The notes beneath the pieces are model-generated. The model worked only from the letters and a program-made list of their open reading frames with translations, did no database searches and was not told the DNA's origin. The position numbers and the translations under genes are program-made. Of a DNA stretch of 64,000 nucleotides, positions 7,317-14,511 are shown in pieces. The DNA comes from Acidimicrobiaceae bacterium (lineage in GTDB: Bacteria > Actinomycetota > Acidimicrobiia > Acidimicrobiales > Bog-793), in contig JAODBO010000062.1 in assembly GCA_025464005.1 (NCBI GenBank), positions 1 through 64,000 on the forward strand, written 5' to 3'. How positions within the stretch are numbered: position 1 is the stretch's first letter; every line of letters begins with the position of its first letter.

Positions 7317-9112
7317 TGGCGGAGTACGAATCTCACGACTTCGACGTGGTGATCATCGGCGCGGGCGGCGCCGGGCTTCGCGCGGCGATCGAGGCGAGCG
7401 CGACAGGCGCTCGCACCGCTCTCGTCTGCAAGTCATTGCTCGGCAAGGCGCACACGGTCATGGCCGAGGGCGGCGTCGCCGCGGCGCTCGGCAACGTCTG
7501 GCCGGAGGACAACTGGAAAGTCCACTTCCGCGACACCATGCGCGGCGGCAAGATGCTCAACAACTGGCGCATGGCGCAACTTCACGCCCTGGAGTCCCCC
7601 GAGCGAGTCCTCGAGCTCGAGGAGTGGGGCGCGGTCTTCGACCGGACACCGGACGGCCGGATCCTGCAGCGCGACTTCGGCGGCCATCGCTACGCACGCC
7701 TCGCGCATGTCGGCGACAGGACGGGCCTCGAGCTGCTCCGGACCTGCCAGCAGCGGGCAGTCGGCCTCGGCATCGAAGTCTTCATGGAGTGCAAGATCGT
7801 CCGGCTGCTCCAAGACGACTCCGGCGCGGTGAACGGCGCACTCGGCTTCTGGCGGGAGTCCGGCAAGCTGGTCGCTTTCGGCGCCAAGGCCGTCGTGCTC
7901 GCCTCCGGCGGTGTCGGCAAGACGTGGAAGTTCACGTCAAACTCGTGGGAGTCCACCGGAGACGGCCACGCGCTCGCGCTGTGGGCTGGCGCGGACATGA
8001 TCGACATGGAGTGCGTGCAGTTCCACCCGACCGGGATGGTCTGGCCGCCCTCGGCGAGGGGCCTCCTCGTCACCGAGGGGGTGCGCGGCGACGGCGGAGT
8101 GCTTCGCAACAGCGAGGGCAGGCGCTTCATGTTCGACTACATCTCGGACTTCTTCGCCAAGGAGACCGCTGACACCATCGAAGAGGGTGACCAGTGGTAC
8201 GAGAACAAGAAGGACTTCCGCCGGCCCCCCGAGCTCCTCCCCCGCGACGAGGTCGCCCGGTCGATCAACTCCGAGATCAAGGCGGGACGCGGCAGCCCGC
8301 ACGGCGGGGTCTTCCTCGACATCGCGTCGCGGCGTTCGCCCGAGTACATCAGACGGCGGCTCCCCTCGATGTACCACCAGTTCAAGGAGCTGGCCGACGT
8401 CGACATCACCAAAGAGCCGATGGAGATCGGCCCCACGCTCCACTACATCATGGGCGGGGTTCGGGTCGAGGCCGATACCGCCGCCACCACCGTGCCCGGC
8501 CTCTACGCCGCAGGTGAGGTCGCCGGTGGGATGCACGGCGCAAACCGGCTCGGCGGTAACTCGCTCTCGGACCTGCTCGTGTTCGGCCGGCGGGCCGGTC
8601 AGTCCGCGGCCGAGCACGCACTCGGCCGGTCCGGCACTGTAATCGACAACGCACAGGTGGACGCCGTCTCGGCCCAGTCTCTGGCCCCGTTCGAGCGGGA
8701 CAGCGGCGAGAACCCCTACACCGTCCACCAGGATCTTCAGGACACCATGCAGAGCCTGGTCGGCATCATCCGGAACGAGTCGGAGCTGCTGGAGGCGAAG
8801 GAGAAGCTGGGTGAGCTCGACGAACGAGCGAGCAAGGTCGGAGTCGAGGGCCACCGTCAGTTCAATCCGGGCTGGCACCTCGCTCTCGACCTCGAGTCCA
8901 TGCTCGCGGTGGCGCACTGCACGACACTCGGGGCCATCGAGCGCAGGGAGAGCCGTGGGGGGCACACCCGCGAGGACTACCCGGAGCCCGATCCGGAGCT
9001 CGGCAAGGTGAACATGGTGACGAGGATGCGCGACGGCGCTGTGGTGGTCGTCCGTGAGCCACTTCCCGAGATGCCGGACGAACTGAAGACACTCTTCGAG
9101 GAGGCGCACTGA
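7316..9112 (+). CDS. sdhA: Succinate dehydrogenase flavoprotein subunit
   Basis: 598 aa. The N-terminal dinucleotide-binding motif GAGGAG (15-20) and the HTVMAEGG segment (46-53), whose His covalently binds FAD in this family, are both present. Active-site segments QFHPTG and HGANRLGGNSL follow. It oxidises succinate to fumarate in the TCA cycle on the cytoplasmic face of the membrane. Start and stop each overlap a neighbour by ATGA, so sdhC-sdhA-sdhB are translationally coupled. The order anchor-flavoprotein-iron-sulfur is that of actinobacterial Sdh1. Confidence 0.97.
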   Translation: MAEYESHDFDVVIIGAGGAGLRAAIEASATGARTALVCKSLLGKAHTVMAEGGVAAALGNVWPEDNWKVHFRDTMRGGKMLNNWRMAQLHALESPERVLELEEWGAVFDRTPDGRILQRDFGGHRYARLAHVGDRTGLELLRTCQQRAVGLGIEVFMECKIVRLLQDDSGAVNGALGFWRESGKLVAFGAKAVVLASGGVGKTWKFTSNSWESTGDGHALALWAGADMIDMECVQFHPTGMVWPPSARGLLVTEGVRGDGGVLRNSEGRRFMFDYISDFFAKETADTIEEGDQWYENKKDFRRPPELLPRDEVARSINSEIKAGRGSPHGGVFLDIASRRSPEYIRRRLPSMYHQFKELADVDITKEPMEIGPTLHYIMGGVRVEADTAATTVPGLYAAGEVAGGMHGANRLGGNSLSDLLVFGRRAGQSAAEHALGRSGTVIDNAQVDAVSAQSLAPFERDSGENPYTVHQDLQDTMQSLVGIIRNESELLEAKEKLGELDERASKVGVEGHRQFNPGWHLALDLESMLAVAHCTTLGAIERRESRGGHTREDYPEPDPELGKVNMVTRMRDGAVVVVREPLPEMPDELKTLFEEAH

Positions 9113-10017
9113 TGGCGACCCCTACCCGCGAGAGCACCGCCTCGACAGCGCGCCCCGAGGCGACAGCGCCGACGCCTCCGGCGACGGTGACGCTACGACT
9201 CTGGCGGGGCGACGAGGCAGGCGGGGAGTTCCGCGACTACACCGTCGAGAACCTCGGTGGCGAGGTCGTGCTCGACGTCGTCCATCGCATCCAGGCAGAG
9301 CAGGCTCCCGACCTCGCTGTCCGCTGGAACTGCAAGGCCGGCAAGTGCGGGTCGTGCAGCGCCGAGGTGAACGGCCGGCCGCGGCTTATGTGCATGACTC
9401 GCATGAGCACCCTCGACGTCTCCGAGCCGGTGACCGTGTCGCCGCTTCGCGGGAATCCGATCGTCCGCGACCTCGTCACCGACGTCTCGTACAACTACGC
9501 GGTCGCCCGGCGGATCCCGCCTTTCCAACCGGGGCCCCGGGAGCCCGACGGGACCTACCGCATGAAGCAGGTCGACGCCGACCGGGTGCAGGAGTTCCGC
9601 AAGTGCATCGAGTGCTTCCTCTGCCAGAACGTCTGCCACGTCATCCGGGACCACGAGGACAACAAGCCGAACTTCGCCGGGCCCCGCTACTTCGCCCGCC
9701 TCGCAGAGCTCGAGATGCACCCGCTCGACGTCCTCGACCGCCGGGAGCTGATCTCGAGCGACCTCGGCATCGGGCTGTGCAACATCACGAAGTGCTGCAC
9801 CGAAGTGTGCCCGGAAGGCATCCACATCACCGACAACGCCATCATCCCGCTGAAGGAGCGTGTCGTCGACGCCCGTTACGACCCGATCGCATGGCTCGGT
9901 CGCAAGATCCGGCGCCGACCCGATCCGACTCCAGCGAAGGTCGCCGCTTCCTTCGCCCCGGCCGCCAAGACGGGCGAGGTCATCTCGACAGACGCCCCGA
10001 CGCGGGCAGAGGACTAG
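9112..10017 (+). CDS. sdhB: Succinate dehydrogenase iron-sulfur subunit
   Basis: 301 aa. The [2Fe-2S] domain has C74, C79, C82 and C94. The C-terminal ferredoxin domain has C165, C168, C171, C175 and C223, C228, C229, C233, sufficient for the [4Fe-4S] and third clusters. The N-terminal 25 residues are a Thr/Pro/Ala-rich extension without motif, and the C-terminus has a further Pro/Ala tail. It transfers electrons from the SdhA flavin to the membrane anchor. The start overlaps the sdhA stop (ATGA). Confidence 0.97.
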   Translation: MATPTRESTASTARPEATAPTPPATVTLRLWRGDEAGGEFRDYTVENLGGEVVLDVVHRIQAEQAPDLAVRWNCKAGKCGSCSAEVNGRPRLMCMTRMSTLDVSEPVTVSPLRGNPIVRDLVTDVSYNYAVARRIPPFQPGPREPDGTYRMKQVDADRVQEFRKCIECFLCQNVCHVIRDHEDNKPNFAGPRYFARLAELEMHPLDVLDRRELISSDLGIGLCNITKCCTEVCPEGIHITDNAIIPLKERVVDARYDPIAWLGRKIRRRPDPTPAKVAASFAPAAKTGEVISTDAPTRAED

Positions 10018-10027
10018 GACGACCTCA

Positions 10028-10405
10028 ATGGCGCGGTTCCTGTCCGACGAATGGCTGGCCCAGCTCGCTGTGGTCCTCGGCTCTGCGGGCCCGTTCGACT
10101 CCGACGGGCGCCTCGCTCTCGGTCAGGTGGTCACCGGCACCCCTTCGGGCGACGTGGGCTACACGATCGTGATCGGCGGCGGTCAGCCGAGCGAGATCCG
10201 TCCAGGCACGGACGGCGCGGCGGTAACGCTCGTGGAGGACTACGAGACCGCCGTCGCCATCGCGACGGGAACCCCGGCTGCGGGTCTCCTCGCCACCGGC
10301 AGCATCAAGGTGCGCGGCGAAGCGGGCGCGCTGCTGCGCGCTCAGGACCTTCTCGCGGCCGTCGGCCCTGCTCTCGCGGCCGTGGCCGCCGTCACGGAGT
10401 ACTGA
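10028..10405 (+). CDS. SCP2 sterol-binding-domain-like protein
   Basis: A 125-aa protein beginning FLSDEWLAQLA, which is how many small actinobacterial SCP-2 (sterol carrier protein) proteins begin. The remainder alternates short strands and helices, ending with a GSIKVRGE and helix pattern like the SCP2 fold's ligand tunnel. It probably binds a lipid or acyl-CoA; no catalytic residues are expected. It starts ten bases after sdhB, so it is likely part of the sdh operon, although a functional link is not established. The ATG at 10028 was chosen because upstream in-frame sequence lies inside sdhB. Confidence 0.7.
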   Translation: MARFLSDEWLAQLAVVLGSAGPFDSDGRLALGQVVTGTPSGDVGYTIVIGGGQPSEIRPGTDGAAVTLVEDYETAVAIATGTPAAGLLATGSIKVRGEAGALLRAQDLLAAVGPALAAVAAVTEY

Positions 10406-10409
10406 GGAC

Positions 10410-10712
10410 ATGGTCACCGAACACGCTCTGATACCTATCCGCCCGGGGGCCGAGGCGGAGTTCGAGGCCGCCTTCCCGGCAGCGCTTCAGGTCGTCTCCG
10501 CTGCCGACGGCTGCTCGTCAGTGCGGTTGCTCCGAGGCGTCGAGCAGCCCTCGACCTATCTCCTGCTCATCGAATGGGAGAGCCTCGAGGCCCACATGGA
10601 GGGCTTTCGTGGCTCGGCGGCGTTCGCCGAGTGGCGCGCGATCATCGGACCGTTCTTCGACGGCCAGCCTGCGGTCGACCACTTCCAGGCGAGGTCGAAC
10701 TCGAAGGCCTAG
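10410..10712 (+). CDS. Antibiotic biosynthesis monooxygenase (ABM)-domain protein
   Basis: A 100-aa single ABM domain (dimeric alpha/beta barrel). It has the typical opening with PGAEAEFEAAF, the central LLIEWESLEAHMEGFR strand-helix and the GPFFDG end. Members include small quinol monooxygenases, haem-degrading enzymes and uncharacterised proteins, so the substrate cannot be predicted. It starts four bases after the SCP2-like gene and is likely the last gene of the sdh transcript, since a hairpin terminator candidate follows about 54 bases downstream. Confidence 0.78.
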   Translation: MVTEHALIPIRPGAEAEFEAAFPAALQVVSAADGCSSVRLLRGVEQPSTYLLLIEWESLEAHMEGFRGSAAFAEWRAIIGPFFDGQPAVDHFQARSNSKA

Positions 10713-10765
10713 TCCGGGAGCCTGGCGGCAGGTGCCGAACAGCGCTGATCCGACGATGCTCAGCA

Positions 10766-10788
10766 CCGCGGCAATTGCCGCGGGTTTT
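10766..10788 (+). terminator. Intrinsic terminator candidate after the sdh operon
   Basis: A perfect 18-bp palindrome gives a seven-pair GC stem (CCGCGGC/GCCGCGG) with an AATT loop, followed by GTTTT. This is the only GC stem followed by a T run that I noticed in the window. The cysteine dioxygenase gene converges from the other side. Confidence 0.6.
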
Positions 10789-10794
10789 CAGCGA

Positions 10795-10846
10795 CTGGCA
10801 ATCCCGAGCTCCACCGGCTGGAAATCCCGAGCTCCAGCGGCTGGCA
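10795..10846. repeat. 23-bp tandem repeat, two copies plus six bases
   Basis: Units at 10795-10817 and 10818-10840 differ at two positions, and the first six bases recur at 10841-10846. The repeat lies between the convergent ABM and cysteine dioxygenase genes, after the terminator candidate. Each unit contains ATCCCGAGCTCCA. No coding function is seen. Confidence 0.75.
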
Positions 10847-10864
10847 CTAGAGGGCCGCTGTCGC

Positions 10865-11938
10865 TCATCGGGCACTACTGAGGCGGGTGGGCAATCCTGC
10901 GCGCCGCCAGGCCTGGTAGCCGCCGTCCAGGTCCGTGGCGCGGTAGATGCCGAGAGACCGGAGGCTCGACGCGGCGAGGCTCGACGCGTAGCCCTCCGAG
11001 CACATCACCACGATGTGCGCGTCCGCCCGAGCGAGCGCCGGGATGCGGGCGTCGCTCCTCGGGTCGAGGCGCCACTCGAGAACGTTGCGGGCGATGACGA
11101 CGGCGCCCGGCACCTCGCCCTCCTCGATCCGCTGCTCGACCGGCCGTATGTCGACGAGCACCGCGCCGTCCGCGATTGCCGCAGCCGTCGCCTCCGGGCC
11201 GAGGCGCAGCAGGTCGCTCCGAGCCTGCGCGAGCAGCTCGTCGATGCTCGACACCGAGCGCCCCATGAGCGGTGCGTCCTTCGCGGCCTCGACGACGGCG
11301 TCGTAGCCACCGCGTCCGCGCGAGCCTTCCGGTCCGTCGACTCCGACCGTCTCGCGAGCGATGAGGCCGTGCGGACCACGCGAGTAGTACGTCATCGCGA
11401 CGAGTGGCGGAGAGTACGCATGGATGCTCGTCGACTGCCCGTCGCCCTCGTGACGGACGTCGTGGACGTGTGCCGGCCCGAAAGCCGCCGCCGCCCCCTC
11501 GGCGAGATGCCGGTCGACGAGGCGCCGTCCCGAGGCCGTGCGGTACTGCTCGCGAAGGGCACCTTCCGCGACCGCGAACGAGCCGGACGAGCCGCCGTGG
11601 TCGTGCCAGTCCGTGTCCTGGCCCCGCTCCCACGCGAGCAGCCACACGTCGTAGGAGGACGACCTATAAAGCGGAAGGTACCAGCGCGTATCGGGATCGT
11701 GGACCACGAGGTCCTGCCAGAGATCACGGCGTGCCGCGATCGCGGTGGTGACGGCGCGCAGCTGCGGCGGGCTGAGCCGACCAGAGCGCGGTGCGATCTG
11801 GTCGAGATGCGCAAGGATCTGCGCTTGGCGCTCGGCATTCACGCCAATCCCGGGCTCGAGCCCACCGCGTGGAACAGAGGACGACTGCACGACCGTTCCG
11901 CTACCCGCAGCAGGGGCCTGCGGAGCAGCCCTCGTCAT
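10865..11938 (-). CDS. Cysteine dioxygenase-rhodanese fusion protein
   Basis: 357 aa with two domains. The cupin-type thiol dioxygenase domain (about 35-205) has the iron ligand motif WHDH (H112, H114) and a later His in AHVHD (157 or 159). The rhodanese domain (about 230-350) has its active Cys at C313 in VVMCSEGYASS. The first half would oxidise cysteine (or a related thiol such as mercaptopropionate) to a sulfinate; the second handles sulfane sulfur, as in ETHE1-rhodanese fusions. The ATG at 11938 has GGAGGG six bases upstream. An AT-rich promoter region follows, with direct repeats ATTTAC at 11961 and 11970. No other sulfur genes adjoin. Confidence 0.87.
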   Translation of the reverse strand: MTRAAPQAPAAGSGTVVQSSSVPRGGLEPGIGVNAERQAQILAHLDQIAPRSGRLSPPQLRAVTTAIAARRDLWQDLVVHDPDTRWYLPLYRSSSYDVWLLAWERGQDTDWHDHGGSSGSFAVAEGALREQYRTASGRRLVDRHLAEGAAAAFGPAHVHDVRHEGDGQSTSIHAYSPPLVAMTYYSRGPHGLIARETVGVDGPEGSRGRGGYDAVVEAAKDAPLMGRSVSSIDELLAQARSDLLRLGPEATAAAIADGAVLVDIRPVEQRIEEGEVPGAVVIARNVLEWRLDPRSDARIPALARADAHIVVMCSEGYASSLAASSLRSLGIYRATDLDGGYQAWRRAGLPTRLSSAR

Positions 11939-12150
11939 CTATGACCCTCCATCCATATCAATTTACTTCATTTACCGCATCGCTATGCGTCGCCGCGATC
12001 CATTGCCCGCACCGGGCAGGCACCCGGCGCCGACGACCGGCGGCAGCGCTCCTACCCGATCTCCACCGGCGACAGCCTCTCCTCGACGCTCGATCGTACC
12101 TCGAAAGGGCCAGCACGCAGGGAGCATAGGGCGAGATGACCCCTCGGCGA

Positions 12151-12801
12151 TCAGCTGGCGACGCCGCTCAGCAGGTGTCGGACCTGCTCGTGAGCTTCCT
12201 CGTGCGACTTGACGCGAAGCTCTGCGGCGACCTCGGTGAACTCGTCCAGCGCGGGCACGACCCCGACGAGGGTGAACTCCCGCTCGACAAGGCGAAGGTC
12301 GAGCTGCCACACGTCGGCGAGGATGCGGCGGTAATAGTCGGACGCGTGATCCCAGCCTTCGCGGGGCGTTCCGGCGGCGTAGTTGCCGCCATGCACCGTC
12401 ACGAGCACTGCCGGCCTGCCGGCGAGGAGCGGCTCGGCACCGGCGCCCATTCGAGGGTCGGCGATCACGAGATCGATCCAGCTCTTGAAGTGCTGCGACA
12501 CGCCGAAGTTGTAGAGAGGCACGGCGAACAGGTAGGCGTCGGCCGCTTCGAGCTCGTCGACCAAGGTGGCCGCGAGCGCGGTCGCCTCGATTTGCTCCGG
12601 AGTCCACAGCTCGGCCGGAGTGTACGAGGCCGTCGCCGCGATGCCCCACGCCGAGGAGGGAAGGGGCTCGGTGCCGACGTGCCGGCGGATAACGGTGCTG
12701 TCGGGTGATTCGGCGCGCCATTCGGCTTCGACGATGTCGGCGATCTCTCGGCTGGCCGAGCCGTCGACTCGGATGCTGGCGTCAAGTCGGAACAGGGTCA
12801 T
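12151..12801 (-). CDS. azoR: FMN-dependent NADH:quinone oxidoreductase / azoreductase
   Basis: 216 aa with the flavodoxin-like fold of AzoR. It has an N-terminal LDASIRVDGSASRE phosphate-binding segment (7-20), the VPLYNFGVSQHFKSWID flavin/quinone segment (about 95-111) and VTVHGGNYAAG (about 134-144). The enzyme reduces quinones or azo compounds by two electrons, avoiding semiquinone radicals, and usually protects against electrophile stress. It is divergent from an HxlR-type regulator across a 93-bp AT-rich gap with an inverted repeat, the arrangement seen for Bacillus YodB-regulated azoreductases. Confidence 0.88.
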   Translation of the reverse strand: MTLFRLDASIRVDGSASREIADIVEAEWRAESPDSTVIRRHVGTEPLPSSAWGIAATASYTPAELWTPEQIEATALAATLVDELEAADAYLFAVPLYNFGVSQHFKSWIDLVIADPRMGAGAEPLLAGRPAVLVTVHGGNYAAGTPREGWDHASDYYRRILADVWQLDLRLVEREFTLVGVVPALDEFTEVAAELRVKSHEEAHEQVRHLLSGVAS

Positions 12802-12842
12802 CTGGAGTCCTCACTCTGTTTACACACTCGTTTGAACATTGT

Positions 12843-12858
12843 TACTAATTTTATAGTA
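12843..12858. promoter_or_regulatory. Candidate HxlR operator between azoR and hxlR
   Basis: TACTA and TAGTA arms flank ATTTTA in an AT-rich island. The element overlaps TATAAA on the minus strand, a possible azoR -10, and lies about 25 bases upstream of the hxlR -10. Occupancy could therefore affect both genes. Confidence 0.55.
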
Positions 12859-12882
12859 GCAACATCAGCGTGGCTAGTGCCC

Positions 12883-12888
12883 TACACT
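12883..12888 (+). promoter_or_regulatory. -10 box of probable leaderless hxlR promoter
   Basis: TACACT ends six bases before the GTG at 12895, with no separate ribosome-binding site. A weak -35-like GCAACA lies 18 bases upstream. Confidence 0.4.
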
Positions 12889-12894
12889 AGGAAC

Positions 12895-13272
12895 GTGAGT
12901 GCGAACGCCGACCAGCGGCTAGAGCAGGAGCAGCACGAGCCGCGAGCGTGTGATGCCGCCCTCACGCGCGCGTTCGGGTTTCTCGGCAAGCGCTGGAACG
13001 GCGTCCTCCTCGGGTTCCTGACCGGAGGACCCGCCGCCTTCAGCGAACTACGGCGCGCCGTCAGCGGGATCAGCGACTCCGTCCTGTCCGACCGCTTGAG
13101 CGAGCTTGTAACGGTCGGCCTCGTCGCTCGGATCGTGGACGACGGTCCCCCGATCGGCGTGTCCTACGAGCTGACCGAGTCGGGGGCCGCCCTCGGTCCG
13201 GTGCTCACGGACCTGATCCGCTGGACGAAAGCACACCTGCCGTGCGACGAGGCTGAGCTCTCCGGCAGCTGA
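12895..13272 (+). CDS. HxlR/DUF24-family redox-sensing regulator
   Basis: 125 aa, a single winged helix-turn-helix domain with the family signature segments FGFLGKRWNGVLL (residues about 26-38), FSELRRAV and GISDSVLSDRLSEL. Cys 19 sits in the N-terminal position of the regulatory Cys found in YodB, HypR and QorR; a second Cys is at 117. By analogy it represses the divergent azoR gene until quinones or diamide-like oxidants modify Cys 19. The GTG at 12895 was preferred to an ATG at 12832 because the longer form runs through the AT-rich regulatory gap. Confidence 0.88.
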   Translation: MSANADQRLEQEQHEPRACDAALTRAFGFLGKRWNGVLLGFLTGGPAAFSELRRAVSGISDSVLSDRLSELVTVGLVARIVDDGPPIGVSYELTESGAALGPVLTDLIRWTKAHLPCDEAELSGS

Positions 13273-13322
13273 GAAGCTAGGAGTGGCTGGAATCGCCCAG
13301 ACAGCCTCGTTCGGAAGCCTTC

Positions 13323-13345
13323 GCCTCCGTCATCTTTGCGGAGGC
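13323..13345. terminator. Hairpin between convergent hxlR and mdh
   Basis: GCCTCCG and CGGAGGC form a perfect seven-base stem with a nine-base loop in the 87-bp convergent gap. It could end transcription from either side; no T run follows. Confidence 0.5.
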
Positions 13346-13359
13346 CGGCGTAAGGCGCG

Positions 13360-14373
13360 CTAGGCCGAGCCGAGCAGCTCCGCCACGTCTGCCCGCTCTT
13401 CTTCCAGCTCGCGGGTGGTGAGGGCGATCCGCTCCTTCGCGAAATCGTCGTGCTCGAGCCCTTCGACGACCTCCCAGGAGGTTGCGCCCGATCGGACCGG
13501 GAAGCCGAACTGCAGCCCCTCGGGCACGCCGTACTCGCCGCGAGAGACGACAGCAAGCGAAGTCCAGTCCCCGGGCTCGGTAGTCGTACGAATGCTCACG
13601 ATCGAGTCGATCGCCGCCGAGGCCGCCGAGGCCGCCGAGGAAAGGCCGCGTGCGTCGATGATTGCGGCTCCCCGCTTCTGGACGGTGGTGATGAACTCGC
13701 CGCGCAGCCATTCCTCGTCGTGGATCACCTCGGCGGCAGGCTTGCCCTCGATCCGAGCATGCGCGAAGTCGGGGAACTGGGTCGACGAGTGATTGCCCCA
13801 GATCGCGAGATTCGTCACGGCCGCGACCGGCGTACCTGAGCGCCTCGCGAGCTGCGACTTCGCCCGGTTCTCGTCGAGGCGGGTCATCGCGAACCACCGC
13901 TCGGCGGGCACCTCCGGGGCATTCGATCGGGCGATGAGGCAGTTGGTGTTGCACGGGTTGCCGACGACGAGCACGCGCACGTCGGACGCCGCGTGCTCCG
14001 CAATCGCCCGGCCCTGCGGCTTGAAGATGCTGCCGTTGATCCCGAGCAGGTCTTTGCGCTCCATGCCTGCCTTGCGTGGCACGGAGCCGACGAGCAGGGC
14101 AATAGAGGTCCCCTCGAAGGCCTGCGCCAGGTCCGACGTCGCCTCGATGCCGGCCAGCAACGGGAAGGCACAGTCGTCGAGCTCCATCACGACACCCTCG
14201 AGCGCCTTCATCGCGGGCTCGATCTCGAGCAGCTGCAGCGCAACCGGCTGCTCGGGACCGAGCAGCTCACCCGCCGCTATGCGGAACAAGAGCGAGTAGC
14301 AGATCTGTCCCGCCGCGCCCGTGACGGTGACGCGGATCGGTGATCTCGTGGAGGTGGCAGCCGTGTCGTTCAC
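13360..14373 (-). CDS. mdh: Malate dehydrogenase (NAD-type, cytosolic clade)
   Basis: 337 aa. NAD-binding GAAGQI (19-24), Arg-containing mobile loop [14 protein letters not shown] (96-109), NPCNTN (139-144) and the catalytic pair D167 and H195 (WGNHSS) are all in place. It interconverts malate and oxaloacetate in the TCA cycle. The GTG at 14373 has TAGCCT seven bases upstream and no Shine-Dalgarno site. An Ala-Ala-Ser tandem repeat near residue 245-253, encoded by three identical nine-base units (13613-13639), lies in a surface region. It converges on hxlR and is separate from icd and sdh. Confidence 0.96.
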   Translation of the reverse strand: MNDTAATSTRSPIRVTVTGAAGQICYSLLFRIAAGELLGPEQPVALQLLEIEPAMKALEGVVMELDDCAFPLLAGIEATSDLAQAFEGTSIALLVGSVPRKAGMERKDLLGINGSIFKPQGRAIAEHAASDVRVLVVGNPCNTNCLIARSNAPEVPAERWFAMTRLDENRAKSQLARRSGTPVAAVTNLAIWGNHSSTQFPDFAHARIEGKPAAEVIHDEEWLRGEFITTVQKRGAAIIDARGLSSAASAASAAIDSIVSIRTTTEPGDWTSLAVVSRGEYGVPEGLQFGFPVRSGATSWEVVEGLEHDDFAKERIALTTRELEEERADVAELLGSA

Positions 14374-14380
14374 GACGGCG

Positions 14381-14386
14381 AGGCTA
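14381..14386 (-). promoter_or_regulatory. -10 box of possible leaderless mdh promoter
   Basis: TAGCCT ends seven bases before the GTG at 14373; no -35 or ribosome-binding site is evident. Confidence 0.35.
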
Positions 14387-14476
14387 TCCCCGCGGGGTGT
14401 GCGCGGTCAGATCCGTGCCGCGCGCAAAGCATGCCGGTCAGCGATCAGCGGTCGCCGGACCGAGCCTCCACCTCCG

Positions 14477-14511
14477 GTGCTCAGTGCTCAGTGCTCAGTG
14501 CCCAGTGCTCA
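14477..14511. repeat. Heptamer tandem repeat GTGCTCA x5 across the galK stop
   Basis: Five head-to-tail copies of GTGCTCA; the fourth reads GTGCCCA. The last copy contains the galK stop codon (TGA on the minus strand), so repeat-number change would alter the 3-prime untranslated region but not the protein unless the last unit is affected. Confidence 0.85.

Noticed and set aside
13613..13639. Three identical nine-base units as a regulatory repeat
   Set aside because: They lie inside mdh in frame and simply encode repeated Ala-Ala-Ser residues.
14477..14511. Heptamer array as a CRISPR or phase-variation switch in coding sequence
   Set aside because: The units are contiguous without spacers, and only the final stop codon is coding, so it is a simple tandem repeat.
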